This document shows positions 1 through 8,511 of a DNA stretch of 64,000 nt, one piece after another. Under the pieces are notes generated by a model. That model did no database searches. It was not told the origin of the DNA and saw nothing but the letters and a program-made list of their open reading frames with translations. The stretch covers positions 1,860,001 to 1,924,000 of the forward strand of contig NZ_CP017688.1 of NCBI RefSeq assembly GCF_001831475.1, written 5' to 3'. This DNA is from Flavobacterium crassostreae (GTDB lineage: Bacteria > Bacteroidota > Bacteroidia > Flavobacteriales > Flavobacteriaceae). The stretch's first letter is position 1. Each line of letters begins with the position of its first letter. The translations under genes and the position numbers were made by a program.

Positions 1-446
1 GTTTTTTGCGCCATAGAAACCGTATGGCTATCGGCTTCTTTTAGATCGCCACAAATACTTTTCATAACATTCATTGAAAAATCATTGTTGTGGTTAAAAA
101 AACCCATAATTTCTGTTTTTGGAATAAAACAAACCTCCATATCCTCTAGTGCAACAGCACTCAAATTTACGGGTTCTTCACTAATCATGGAGCGTTGCCC
201 TAGCAATTCTCCTTTGGACACCAATTTGATGATTTGGTCTTTGCCATTTTGGCTTAGTTTGCTTAGTTTGCAAACCCCATCTTTGATACAAAAAATCCCA
301 TTTACATTTTCTCCCTCACTAAATATGGTTTCTCCTTTTGTAATGGTATACGAGGTTTTGCAATCTGCAATTTTAAGCAACTCATCTTTTTTGAGTGCCT
401 TTAGAGAGCTGAATTCTCTAACAATACATTGTTCACATTTACTCAT
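1..446 (-). CDS. Crp/Fnr-family transcriptional regulator (partial, 3' end outside window)
   Basis: Reading leftward from the ATG at 446, 148 codons are open to the window edge. The product starts MSKCEQCIVREFSSLK and continues into a cyclic-nucleotide-binding-type beta roll (ITKGETIFSEGENVNGIF, then LVSKGELLGQRSMI). This is the sensor half of a Crp/Fnr protein; the DNA-binding helix-turn-helix lies beyond the edge. The Cys4-x2-Cys7 pair at the N terminus could ligate an Fe-S cluster as in FNR, but the spacing of the other cysteines does not copy Escherichia coli FNR, so oxygen sensing is inferred. It is divergent from the cbb3 oxidase genes and an FNR-like palindrome sits between them, so it is the obvious candidate regulator of that locus. 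Confidence 0.85.
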   Translation of the reverse strand, partial: MSKCEQCIVREFSSLKALKKDELLKIADCKTSYTITKGETIFSEGENVNGIFCIKDGVCKLSKLSQNGKDQIIKLVSKGELLGQRSMISEEPVNLSAVALEDMEVCFIPKTEIMGFFNHNNDFSMNVMKSICGDLKEADSHTVSMAQK

Positions 447-471
447 CACAAAAGGGGGGTTAATTGTTACA

Positions 472-502
472 CAAATTTAATCATTAAGTATGACATATAT
501 CA
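472..502 (-). promoter_or_regulatory. Promoter of the Crp/Fnr gene with overlapping FNR-like site
   Basis: On the minus strand TAAATTTG (472-479) matches the Bacteroidota TAnnTTTG box. The FNR-like palindrome TGACATATATCA (491-502) is centred only 21 bp upstream of it, where it would overlap the -33 element. That placement suggests autorepression. Seen: the two motifs and their spacing. Inferred: function. Confidence 0.45.
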
Positions 503-533
503 TATAATTCGTAACATTCATTTAAGAACTTTG
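491..533 (+). promoter_or_regulatory. FNR-like box and promoter ahead of ccoI
   Basis: TGACATATATCA at 491-502 fits the FNR half-site pattern TGAYNNNNATCA. A TAnnTTTG-like box with one mismatch (GAACTTTG, 526-533) is centred 33 bp downstream. The same 33-bp geometry recurs ahead of ccoS and hemN, which is the main support for this weaker box. Confidence 0.6.
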
Positions 534-556
534 CAAAAGGTAAATTGAGCAAAATT

Positions 557-2935
557 ATGGACACAAAAAACTGTTTCCATTGTGGTTTAGATATTGTAAA
601 AACAGAAGAAATTATTTTTGATCAAAAAAGTTTTTGTTGTAATGGTTGCAAAACCGTTTACGAAATTTTTAGTCTCAATGATCTGTCTTGTTATTATGAT
701 TTTGAAAAATCCCCTGGTACATCGCCGCTGGATATAGCAGGCAAATATGATTTTTTAGACAACGAAACTATTGCTACTAAGTTAGTAGAATTTCAAGAAG
801 AAAATATTGCCATCATTGCAATGAGTATACCAAATATTCATTGTAGTTCTTGTATTTGGATTTTAGAAAACCTCCAAAAACTTCAAAAAGGGATCCAGAG
901 CTCACAGGTAAATTTTCCAGAAAAAAAAGTACGCATTACCTACAATCCTCAAATTGTTTCCCTCAAAGAGATTGCTTATTTGTTAAGCTCCATTGGCTAT
1001 GAGCCGTATATTAGTCTTGAAAATTACCAAACAGCCAAGAGTGCCATTGATCGGAGTTTGACCTATAAACTAGGAGTAGCGTTTTTTTGTTTTGGAAACA
1101 TTATGCTATTGTCTTTTCCGGAATATTTTGAGGTAAAAGAATTTTGGTTAGACAATTACAAGCCTTTTTTTAGAGGATTAATATTCGCCTTGTCTTTACC
1201 GGCATTTTTATATTCGGCCAGTGGGTATTATGTTTCTGCCTACAAAAGCATAAAGTCCGGAATGTTAAATATAGACATTCCGATTGCTTTAGGAATAATA
1301 GTAATGTTTGTTAGGAGTACCATAGATATTGTGTTTAATTATGGATCGGGTTTTTTTGATAGCTTGACCAGTTTGATTTTTTTTATGCTCTTGGGCAAAA
1401 TGTTTCAAATCAAGACCTATAGTTTTTTAAGTTTTGAGAGAGATTTTAAATCGTATTTTCCGATAGCCATAACCAGAATAAACCCAGATACCTCAGAAGA
1501 AAGTGTGCCTATTTATGACATTCAAAAAGGAGACCGCTTGCTGATAAGAAACCAAGAGTTGATTCCGGTGGATGGTATTTTAATTAGCGACAAAACAGCC
1601 ATAGATTATAGTTTTGTAACCGGAGAATCCGTACCTATAATCAAAAACTCTGGAGACAAAATATATGCTGGAGGAAAACAAATTGGCAAAGTAATAGAGA
1701 TGGAAGTCTTGCATTCTGTATCCCAGAGTTACCTAACACAACTGTGGAGCAATGATGTTTTTCAAAAAAATGTAGCCCGTACGCACAAAACCATCACAGA
1801 CAATATTAGCCGTTATTTTACCCCTATTTTACTGACTATAGCCTTTATTGCCTTTGGTTATTGGATAGCTATAGATACCAACACTGCCTTTAATGTGTTT
1901 ACAGCAGTACTAATTGTGGCTTGTCCTTGCGCCCTAGCATTAACAGCTCCTTTTACTATGGGTAATGTGTTACGGATTTTAGGCAAAAAACAATTTTATC
2001 TCAAAAATGCTTTAGTAATAGAACAATTGGCAGCCGTAGATACTATTGTTTTTGATAAAACAGGCACCATAACAACCAATAAAAAAGCTGCCATTGTTTA
2101 TGATGGAGCGCCATTATCCGATACCAATTTAGCCCTGATAAAAAACGCCCTGCGTGCATCTAACCATCCTTTGAGTAGGATGTTGTATGATTTTTTGCCA
2201 GAATATCCAAAGAAGACAATTACGGACTTTCAGGAAATTACTGGACAAGGAATTTTAGCCCATGCAGCTGGTGTGGCTATTCAAATTGGATCCGGTATTT
2301 TTGTACAAAACAAAGCAGAGACCAACAGTTTGCAAACCGCCGTACATATTAAAATAGAGGGTATTTATTATGGCAAATATATCTTTAATAATCAATATAG
2401 AGAAGGCTTAGAAACCTTATTTAAAACCTTAAAAAACAACTACCAAATCCACGTTTTATCCGGGGATAATGAAGGCGAAAGAACCATCTTAGAGAATTTA
2501 TTGCCCATAGGTACAGAACTAGTTTTTAACCAAAAACCAGAACAAAAATTAGAATTTATCAAACAATTGCAACTAAGTGGCAAAAATGTGATGATGGTTG
2601 GGGATGGTCTAAATGATGCGGGCGCTTTGGCACAAAGTAATGTAGGTATTTCAATATCCGAGAATGTAAATGTTTTTTCGCCCGCCTGTGATGCAATTTT
2701 AGAAGCACAGCAATTTGAGAAATTAAACTACTTTTTGTCGCTATCCAAAAAAGCCATGCGCACCATTAAGATGAGTTTTACATTGTCTTTTTTGTATAAT
2801 GTAGTTGGGCTTTTGTTTGCGGTAACCGCCAATTTAGAACCCCTGGTAGCGGCTATAATTATGCCTTTGAGCACCATAACAATTGTAAGTTTTGTAACCT
2901 TGATGAGTAATTATTATGCCAAAACAACACAGTAG
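557..2935 (+). CDS. ccoI: Copper-translocating P1B-type ATPase CcoI, for cbb3 oxidase assembly
   Basis: This inner-membrane ATPase moves copper outward for the CuB site of cbb3 oxidase. The N terminus has a Cys-rich metal-binding domain (HCGLDIV, then SFCCNGCK), followed by a heavy-metal-associated domain with CSSC. Transmembrane segments follow, with the ion-site motif CPC at about residues 456-458, the phosphorylation motif DKTGT at about residue 500, and the hinge GDGLND near the C terminus. The length of 792 residues is normal for the family. I chose the ATG at 557 because MDTKNCFHCG begins right at the metal-binding domain; an in-frame TTG at 545 is the alternative. It is the first gene of the oxidase locus, behind an FNR-like box. 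Confidence 0.93.
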   Translation: MDTKNCFHCGLDIVKTEEIIFDQKSFCCNGCKTVYEIFSLNDLSCYYDFEKSPGTSPLDIAGKYDFLDNETIATKLVEFQEENIAIIAMSIPNIHCSSCIWILENLQKLQKGIQSSQVNFPEKKVRITYNPQIVSLKEIAYLLSSIGYEPYISLENYQTAKSAIDRSLTYKLGVAFFCFGNIMLLSFPEYFEVKEFWLDNYKPFFRGLIFALSLPAFLYSASGYYVSAYKSIKSGMLNIDIPIALGIIVMFVRSTIDIVFNYGSGFFDSLTSLIFFMLLGKMFQIKTYSFLSFERDFKSYFPIAITRINPDTSEESVPIYDIQKGDRLLIRNQELIPVDGILISDKTAIDYSFVTGESVPIIKNSGDKIYAGGKQIGKVIEMEVLHSVSQSYLTQLWSNDVFQKNVARTHKTITDNISRYFTPILLTIAFIAFGYWIAIDTNTAFNVFTAVLIVACPCALALTAPFTMGNVLRILGKKQFYLKNALVIEQLAAVDTIVFDKTGTITTNKKAAIVYDGAPLSDTNLALIKNALRASNHPLSRMLYDFLPEYPKKTITDFQEITGQGILAHAAGVAIQIGSGIFVQNKAETNSLQTAVHIKIEGIYYGKYIFNNQYREGLETLFKTLKNNYQIHVLSGDNEGERTILENLLPIGTELVFNQKPEQKLEFIKQLQLSGKNVMMVGDGLNDAGALAQSNVGISISENVNVFSPACDAILEAQQFEKLNYFLSLSKKAMRTIKMSFTLSFLYNVVGLLFAVTANLEPLVAAIIMPLSTITIVSFVTLMSNYYAKTTQ

Positions 2936-2964
2936 GTAAAAAAAGTATATTTAAGCAGAAAGCA

Positions 2965-3007
2965 TGATAAATATCATGTTTATTAAGGATTCGATAAAGT
3001 AATTTTG
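2965..3007 (+). promoter_or_regulatory. FNR-like box and promoter ahead of ccoS-ccoNOQP
   Basis: The palindrome TGATAAATATCA (2965-2976), extended by C and G on its flanks, is followed by TAATTTTG (3000-3007), a perfect TAnnTTTG box. The centres are 33 bp apart. With a start site a few bases after the box, the palindrome would be near -41, the class II activation position of FNR/CRP proteins. The start codon of ccoS is 18 bp further on. Confidence 0.7.
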
Positions 3008-3025
3008 TTAACATAATTTTAAGGT

Positions 3026-3217
3026 ATGAGTGTTATTTATTTATTGATTACCATTAGCATATTTGTTGCAATAGGTTTTTTTATTGCTTTTGTAGTAGCA
3101 GTAAAAAGCGGCCAGTATGATGATGATTATACGCCCTCAGTACGAATGCTTTTTGATGACGAAATCAAAAAAACCAAAAAACAAGGAATACAAACAACAG
3201 AAGAAAAACAAATTTAA
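3026..3217 (+). CDS. ccoS: cbb3-type oxidase assembly protein CcoS
   Basis: This 63-residue protein has one N-terminal transmembrane helix (IYLLITISIFVAIGFFIAF) followed by a short charged cytoplasmic tail beginning KSGQYDDDYTPSVRMLFDD. This is the usual CcoS pattern. CcoS is needed for cofactor insertion into cbb3 oxidase in proteobacteria. It lies 90 bp after ccoI, behind its own promoter-like element, and two bases ahead of ccoNO, so it is co-transcribed with the structural genes. Assignment rests on length, topology and context, which together are characteristic. Confidence 0.9.
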   Translation: MSVIYLLITISIFVAIGFFIAFVVAVKSGQYDDDYTPSVRMLFDDEIKKTKKQGIQTTEEKQI

Positions 3218-3219
3218 TT

Positions 3220-5409
3220 ATGGAAATGCAGCAGTTTTATTATGACAACAAAATTGTAAAGAAATTCATTTACGCTACCATTCTTTTTGGTGTCGTAGGA
3301 ATGCTAGTTGGTCTAACACTAGCAATTTTATATCTCTTTCCTAACCTAACCGATGGTATTTCATGGTTGAGTTATGGTAGATTAAGACCTTTACACACCA
3401 ATGCGGTTATTTTTGCTTTTGTGGGTAATGCTTTTTTTGCAGGAATGTATTATTCTATGCAGCGATTACTTAAAGCAAGGATGTATAGTGATTTTTTAAG
3501 TGGACTTCATTTTTGGGGTTGGCAACTTATTATTGTAGCGGCTGCAATTACTTTGCCTTTGGGGTATAGTACTTCCAAAGAGTACGCGGAACTAGAGTGG
3601 CCTATTGATATTGCAATTACTTTTATTTGGGTAGTTATGGGTATCAATATGATCGGAACTATGATAAAAAGAAGAGAACGCCACTTATATGTAGCAATTT
3701 GGTTTTATTTAGCCACTTTTGTGACAGTAGCTGTTTTGCATATTTTTAATAGCTTAGCAATACCAGTTTCATTGCTATCAATGAAAAGTTACTCTGTTTA
3801 TGCAGGCGTGCAAGATGCTCTAGTGCAATGGTGGTACGGGCATAATGCAGTTGCTTTTTTCTTGACTACACCTTTTTTAGGATTGATGTATTATTTTGTT
3901 CCTAAGGCTGCTAACCGTCCGGTATATTCTTACCGATTGTCTATTGTACACTTTTGGTCATTAATATTTATTTACATCTGGGCAGGACCACACCACTTAT
4001 TGTATTCGGCTTTGCCAAACTGGGCTCAAAATTTAGGGGTAGTTTTCTCCATAATGTTAATTGCACCATCTTGGGGAGGAATGATTAACGGCCTCTTGAC
4101 CTTGCGTGGAGCTTGGGATAAAGTTAGAGTAGATCCAGTATTAAAATTCTTTGTAGTTGCAATTACAGGTTATGGTATGGCAACTTTTGAAGGACCAATG
4201 TTGTCTCTTAAAAATGTAAATGCAATAGCGCATTTTACAGACTGGATTATTGCTCACGTACACGTAGGTGCATTGGCTTGGAACGGATTTATGGCTTTTG
4301 GTTTGATATATTGGTTAGTACCAAGAATGTCCAAAGGACCTTTATTTTCAGCAAAATTAGCTAATTTTCATTTTTGGATTGGTACCTTAGGGATTATACT
4401 TTATACTTTACCGATGTATGTTGCTGGTTTTTTACAGGCATCTATGTGGAAACAATTTAACCCAGACGGAACCTTAACCTATGGTAATTTTTTGGAAACC
4501 GTAACGCAAATTATGCCAATGTATTGGATGCGTGCAATAGGAGGTACCTTATATTTAGTAGGGATGCTTGTTTTGGTTTACAACATCTACAGAACCATTA
4601 GAGCAAACGCTGCCATTGAGGATGAGTTAGCCGAAGCACCAGAATTACAAAAAATAAGTAGTAGCCGTATTAAAGGAGAGAAATTTCATCCTTGGTTAGA
4701 AAGAAAACCAATTCAATTAACAATTTTAGCAACAATAGCTATTTTGATAGGAGGAGTAATCCAAATTGTACCTACCATTATGGTAAAATCTAACATTCCT
4801 ACCATTGCTAGTGTAAAACCATATACTCCATTAGAATTAGAAGGACGTGATTTATATATTAGAGAAGGTTGTGTAGGGTGTCACTCTCAAATGGTAAGAC
4901 CTTTCCGTAGTGAAGTAGAACGTTATGGCCCACAGTCTAAGGCAGGAGAGTTTGTTTATGACCATCCGTTTTTATGGGGATCCAAACGTACTGGACCAGA
5001 TTTATTACGAGTAGGAGGCAAGTATAATGATAACTGGCACTTTAACCACATGTGGAACCCACAAAGTACTTCTTCAGGATCTATTATGCCAGGTTACAAA
5101 TGGTTATTTGATAATAAAGCACTAGATATTTCGGATATAGAATCCAAAATGAAAGTAATGCAAACATTAGGAGTGCCATATACCGATGCCGAAGTTGCTG
5201 ATGCAAGAAACGCAATGAAAATACAATCTCAAAAAATTGAAAACAATCTAAATGCCGATCCTGACTTTGTAAAAAGTTATGAAAACAGCAAGAAAAAAGC
5301 CATTGCCAAAGGAGAAGAATTTGTACCAATGCACCAAAGAGAAATTGTAGCATTAATTGCCTACATACAAAGACTAGGGACCGATATTAAAGTAAAAGAT
5401 AAAAAGTAA
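3220..5409 (+). CDS. ccoNO: cbb3-type cytochrome c oxidase, CcoN-CcoO fusion (subunits I and II)
   Basis: The catalytic subunit is fused to the monoheme cytochrome c subunit in one 729-residue chain. Residues from about 1 to 470 are the polytopic CcoN part. They contain the haem and CuB histidine motifs RPLHTNAVIF, WWYGHNAVAFF, AGPHHLLYSALPNW and AHVHVGALAWNGF. After a linker and one membrane helix, the CcoO part carries the c-type haem motif CVGCH at residues 551-555 with a downstream methionine-containing segment (SIMPGYKWL). Fused CcoNO is typical of Bacteroidota, whereas proteobacteria encode two genes. It reduces oxygen to water with high affinity and pumps protons. It is followed four bases later by ccoQ. 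Confidence 0.97.
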   Translation: MEMQQFYYDNKIVKKFIYATILFGVVGMLVGLTLAILYLFPNLTDGISWLSYGRLRPLHTNAVIFAFVGNAFFAGMYYSMQRLLKARMYSDFLSGLHFWGWQLIIVAAAITLPLGYSTSKEYAELEWPIDIAITFIWVVMGINMIGTMIKRRERHLYVAIWFYLATFVTVAVLHIFNSLAIPVSLLSMKSYSVYAGVQDALVQWWYGHNAVAFFLTTPFLGLMYYFVPKAANRPVYSYRLSIVHFWSLIFIYIWAGPHHLLYSALPNWAQNLGVVFSIMLIAPSWGGMINGLLTLRGAWDKVRVDPVLKFFVVAITGYGMATFEGPMLSLKNVNAIAHFTDWIIAHVHVGALAWNGFMAFGLIYWLVPRMSKGPLFSAKLANFHFWIGTLGIILYTLPMYVAGFLQASMWKQFNPDGTLTYGNFLETVTQIMPMYWMRAIGGTLYLVGMLVLVYNIYRTIRANAAIEDELAEAPELQKISSSRIKGEKFHPWLERKPIQLTILATIAILIGGVIQIVPTIMVKSNIPTIASVKPYTPLELEGRDLYIREGCVGCHSQMVRPFRSEVERYGPQSKAGEFVYDHPFLWGSKRTGPDLLRVGGKYNDNWHFNHMWNPQSTSSGSIMPGYKWLFDNKALDISDIESKMKVMQTLGVPYTDAEVADARNAMKIQSQKIENNLNADPDFVKSYENSKKKAIAKGEEFVPMHQREIVALIAYIQRLGTDIKVKDKK

Positions 5410-5413
5410 AATT

Positions 5414-5584
5414 ATGTTTGAACAAATAAAACACAACATGGAAACGATCTCTGGAGTAGAGATATATCCGATCCTATCGTTACTTATTTTCTTCATTTTT
5501 TTTGTAGGGCTTGGAGTTTGGGTTCTATCCTATAAAAAGGAAAAAATAGATGAGTTGAGTCAAATTCCTTTAAAGGATAATTAG
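5414..5584 (+). CDS. ccoQ: CcoQ-like small cbb3 oxidase subunit
   Basis: A 56-residue ORF begins MFEQIKHNMETISGVEIYPI, has one hydrophobic helix (ILSLLIFFIFFVGLGVWVLS) and ends in a charged tail (YKKEKIDELSQ). Size, single helix and position between ccoNO and ccoP match CcoQ (FixQ), which stabilises the oxidase complex. It starts 4 bp after the ccoNO stop and ends 21 bp before ccoP. CcoQ sequences are poorly conserved, so the call relies on context. Confidence 0.85.
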   Translation: MFEQIKHNMETISGVEIYPILSLLIFFIFFVGLGVWVLSYKKEKIDELSQIPLKDN

Positions 5585-5605
5585 TAAAATTTCAAAATAG
5601 TTACA

Positions 5606-6505
5606 ATGAAAAAAATAATTCCAGCATACGTAAGAGTACTTTTAATTTTCTTTCTCGTGTTTGGCGCAATGGAATACTTTATAGATTCAGGAGATCGCGC
5701 AGCATTTATAAAATACCCCATGGTTTCCTTGTTCTTAGCCGTATTTTTATTTGTTTTGATAGCCATTGAGATAACAGTAAGTGCCATAGATAACATCAGT
5801 TATCAAATGCTCAGTGCCGAAGAAAAATTGGCGTTTGAACAAGAGAGCGCCACTAGCTATAAAGACAAGGAATGGTTTCAGAAATTAATGAAAAAACTGA
5901 CCAAATCAGAACCAATAGAAAACGAAGAAAATCTTTTATTGGATCATGATTATGACGGAATCAAAGAGTTAGATAATAATTTACCGCCATGGTGGGTGTA
6001 TTTATTTTACGGCTGTATTGTTTTTGCGGTAGTGTACTTGGTTCGTTTTGAAATAATGGGAGGAGATAATCAAGAAATGGAGCTCCAAAAAGAATTAGCT
6101 CAAGCCAAAATTGATGTAGCCCAATACATGAAAACAGCTCCGGATTTAATGGATGAAAAAACCGTAACCCTACTTACAGATCCTGCAGATTTAGCCATAG
6201 GAAAAACCATTTTTGCAACCAATTGTGCCGCCTGTCACCGAGCAGATGCTGGAGGACAAATTGGACCCAATTTAACGGATGACAAATGGATTTTAGGAGG
6301 CGGAATCAAAAACGTATTTCATACCATTAATAATGGAGGGCGTGATGGTAAAGGGATGATTTCTTGGAAAGGAACTCTAAAACCTAAAGAGATGCAAAAA
6401 GTAGCAAGTTACATTTTGTCTCTACACGGAAGCAACCCTAAAGATCCAAAAGAAGCCGAAGGCGAGGTTTGGGTTGAAGAAGCTACTGTAGCTCCAGCAC
6501 AATAA
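5606..6505 (+). CDS. ccoP: cbb3-type oxidase subunit III CcoP (one haem c motif)
   Basis: The membrane-anchored cytochrome c subunit passes electrons to CcoNO. The 299-residue protein has two N-terminal hydrophobic segments (IIPAYVRVLLIFFLVFG and MVSLFLAVFLFVLIAIEI), a charged loop, and a third helix after PPWWVYLFYGCIVF, the signature entry into the cbb3 subunit III anchor. Its cytochrome domain has one CxxCH motif, CAACH at residues 207-211. I see no second motif, although proteobacterial CcoP is dihaem at about the same length. Here the extra length lies in the N-terminal membrane region instead. It is 21 bp after ccoQ. Confidence 0.93.
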   Translation: MKKIIPAYVRVLLIFFLVFGAMEYFIDSGDRAAFIKYPMVSLFLAVFLFVLIAIEITVSAIDNISYQMLSAEEKLAFEQESATSYKDKEWFQKLMKKLTKSEPIENEENLLLDHDYDGIKELDNNLPPWWVYLFYGCIVFAVVYLVRFEIMGGDNQEMELQKELAQAKIDVAQYMKTAPDLMDEKTVTLLTDPADLAIGKTIFATNCAACHRADAGGQIGPNLTDDKWILGGGIKNVFHTINNGGRDGKGMISWKGTLKPKEMQKVASYILSLHGSNPKDPKEAEGEVWVEEATVAPAQ

Positions 6506-6520
6506 AAGCACTGATTTGCT

Positions 6521-6557
6521 AAGATAGTATGCCTTATAACAAGGGGCGTACTATCTT
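6521..6557 (+). other. Long stem-loop between ccoP and ccoG
   Basis: AAGATAGTATGCC (6521-6533) pairs with GGCGTACTATCTT (6545-6557), a 13-bp stem with one G-U pair and an 11-base loop. No T run follows on the plus strand, so it does not look like an intrinsic terminator. It may protect the 3' end of the ccoNOQP part of the transcript or attenuate ccoG expression. Confidence 0.55.
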
Positions 6558-6578
6558 AAAATTATAAATACCATAGCA

Positions 6579-7997
6579 ATGTCAAAATTACCAAACGAAG
6601 CATTTAGAGACACCATCGGAACGATTGATGAAGAAGGAAAAAGAAAATTCATTTTTCCTAAAAAGCCTTCAGGAAAATTGTATGATTATCGTAAATGGGT
6701 AAGTTACATCTTGTTACTAATTTTAATAGCCAATCCATTTATAAAAGTAAACGGAAACCAATTTATGCTCTTTAATATACTAGAGCGTCGTTTCAATATA
6801 TTTGGTTTTCCATTTTGGCCGCAAGATTTTTACCTCTTTGTGCTTTTTATGATAGTAGGAGTGGTTTTTGTGATTTTGTTTACAGTGATTTTTGGACGCA
6901 TATTCTGTGGATGGATATGTCCGCAAACTATATTTTTGGAGCTTGTCTTTAGAAGAATAGAATATTGGATAGAAGGCGATCGAGGAGCTCAAATTAGATT
7001 GTCCAAACAAGAATGGAACGCCGAAAAAATAAGAAAAAAAGGCTTTAAATGGTTTTTGTTTTTACTTATTTCCTTTGCAATAGCAAATGTATTTTTGGCC
7101 TATCTCATCGGTAGTGACGAACTAATGCAAATGATTGAAGAGGGCCCACAATCCCACCTAAGTACCTTAATTGCACTATCTATTTTTACGGGCGTTTTCT
7201 ACTTTATATTTGTATGGTTTAGAGAGCAAGTTTGTATTATAGCCTGTCCTTACGGGAGATTACAGGGTGTTTTGTTAGACAATAAATCTATTAATGTAGC
7301 CTATGATTTTGTACGTGGAGAGAAAGAAGAAGGAAGAGCTAAATTTAATAAAAAAGAAGATAGAGCAACCACCGGAAAAGGAGATTGTATTGACTGCAAG
7401 CAATGTGTAAATGTTTGCCCAACAGGAATTGACATCCGTAACGGAACACAACTAGAATGCGTAAACTGTACTGCTTGCATTGACGAATGCGATACGATCA
7501 TGGATAGCGTAGGATTGCCAAAAGGATTGATCCGCTATGCCTCTGAGGATGAAATTGAGAAAAAAGCCCCATTTAAATTTACCGCCCGAATGAAAGGATA
7601 CTCTGCTATCTTATTAATTTTAGTAGGGATTTTGATAGGATTGTTGTTCTTGCGTACCGAGGTAGAAGCTACTATTTTAAGACTACCAGGGCAATTATTC
7701 CAGCACAAAGGAGATAATATTAGTAATGTTTTTACGTATAAAGTTATTAATAAAACCAACAATGACTTTAAGGACGTTCACTTTAAACTAGTAGGTATAA
7801 ACGGAACCCTTAAGCTTGTAGGGAACCAACATTTGAACGTAGAAAAGCAAGGCATGAGTAGTGGTACGCTGTTTATAGAAATCAACGAAAACCTATTAGA
7901 GAATGATAAAACCAAGCTCAAGATAGAGGTCTATGATGGGGCTAAAAAGATAGAAACTAGTTTTACCAGTTTTTTAAGCCCACGTAGCTTTGATTAA
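6579..7997 (+). CDS. ccoG: CcoG: cytochrome c oxidase accessory protein with 4Fe-4S clusters
   Basis: This 472-residue membrane ferredoxin is thought to act as a copper reductase in cbb3 assembly. Membrane helices are visible at about 40-60, 85-110, 155-180, 190-215 and 340-360. Motifs include GRIFCGWICPQTIFLE, ACPYGRLQ, and the ferredoxin-type pair CIDCKQCVNVCP and CVNCTACIDECD. The C-terminal third is a periplasmic Ig-like domain (FKDVHFKLVG and on). It begins 73 bp after ccoP, beyond a stem-loop, and precedes ccoH by 47 bp. All the expected family elements are present. Confidence 0.95.
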   Translation: MSKLPNEAFRDTIGTIDEEGKRKFIFPKKPSGKLYDYRKWVSYILLLILIANPFIKVNGNQFMLFNILERRFNIFGFPFWPQDFYLFVLFMIVGVVFVILFTVIFGRIFCGWICPQTIFLELVFRRIEYWIEGDRGAQIRLSKQEWNAEKIRKKGFKWFLFLLISFAIANVFLAYLIGSDELMQMIEEGPQSHLSTLIALSIFTGVFYFIFVWFREQVCIIACPYGRLQGVLLDNKSINVAYDFVRGEKEEGRAKFNKKEDRATTGKGDCIDCKQCVNVCPTGIDIRNGTQLECVNCTACIDECDTIMDSVGLPKGLIRYASEDEIEKKAPFKFTARMKGYSAILLILVGILIGLLFLRTEVEATILRLPGQLFQHKGDNISNVFTYKVINKTNNDFKDVHFKLVGINGTLKLVGNQHLNVEKQGMSSGTLFIEINENLLENDKTKLKIEVYDGAKKIETSFTSFLSPRSFD

Positions 7998-8044
7998 TAC
8001 ACAAATTACTTTAAAATTAGGTATTTCAGCAAAAAAAAAACAAA

Positions 8045-8494
8045 ATGAAAATCAATTGGGGAACCGGAATTGTTATAGCCATAGTGTCCTTTATGGCGTT
8101 TATACTCTATTTTGTAATCAAAGTACAATCTAATTCTAAATACGATAATGAATTAGTAGTAGAAGAATATTACAAATACGATGCCGATTTTAGTCAAGAA
8201 ATGCAAAGAGTACAAAACGCACATGACTTAGCACAAAAACCAGTAATAACAAAAACAGCAGAAGGCATTACTATAGTCTTTCCGTTAGTTTATGATCCTA
8301 AAAAAATAAAAGGAAATGTATCCCTTTATAGACCGTCTATGAAAAAATTAGATTTCGTAACTCCAATTTCGTTATCTAAACCAACTTTGCTCATACCTAA
8401 ATCAAAATTGGTAGGCGGTCGTTGGGATATTAAAATGGAGTGGCAATATGACGGAAAACCATATTTAACCAAAGAGACTATTTATATCAATTGA
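8045..8494 (+). CDS. ccoH: FixH/CcoH-family cbb3 oxidase assembly protein
   Basis: The 149-residue protein has one N-terminal membrane helix (WGTGIVIAIVSFMAFILYFV) and an extracytoplasmic domain ending in KMEWQYDGKPYLTKETIYI, the FixH pattern. FixH/CcoH takes part in assembly of cbb3 oxidase together with the copper ATPase. It sits between ccoG and the TauE/SafE-like gene, in the usual flavobacterial order. The family is divergent in sequence, and context adds much of the weight. Confidence 0.88.
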   Translation: MKINWGTGIVIAIVSFMAFILYFVIKVQSNSKYDNELVVEEYYKYDADFSQEMQRVQNAHDLAQKPVITKTAEGITIVFPLVYDPKKIKGNVSLYRPSMKKLDFVTPISLSKPTLLIPKSKLVGGRWDIKMEWQYDGKPYLTKETIYIN

Positions 8495-8511
8495 TCCTTT
8501 AGAGAATTACC

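Noticed and set aside
85..480. Plus-strand ORF of 131 codons at the left edge
   Set aside because: It is antisense to the Crp/Fnr-type gene, whose reading frame gives a coherent cyclic-nucleotide-binding-like protein.
545..556. TTG at 545 as start of ccoI
   Set aside because: The ATG at 557 gives the natural family start just before the Cys-rich domain, so the longer form is only an alternative.
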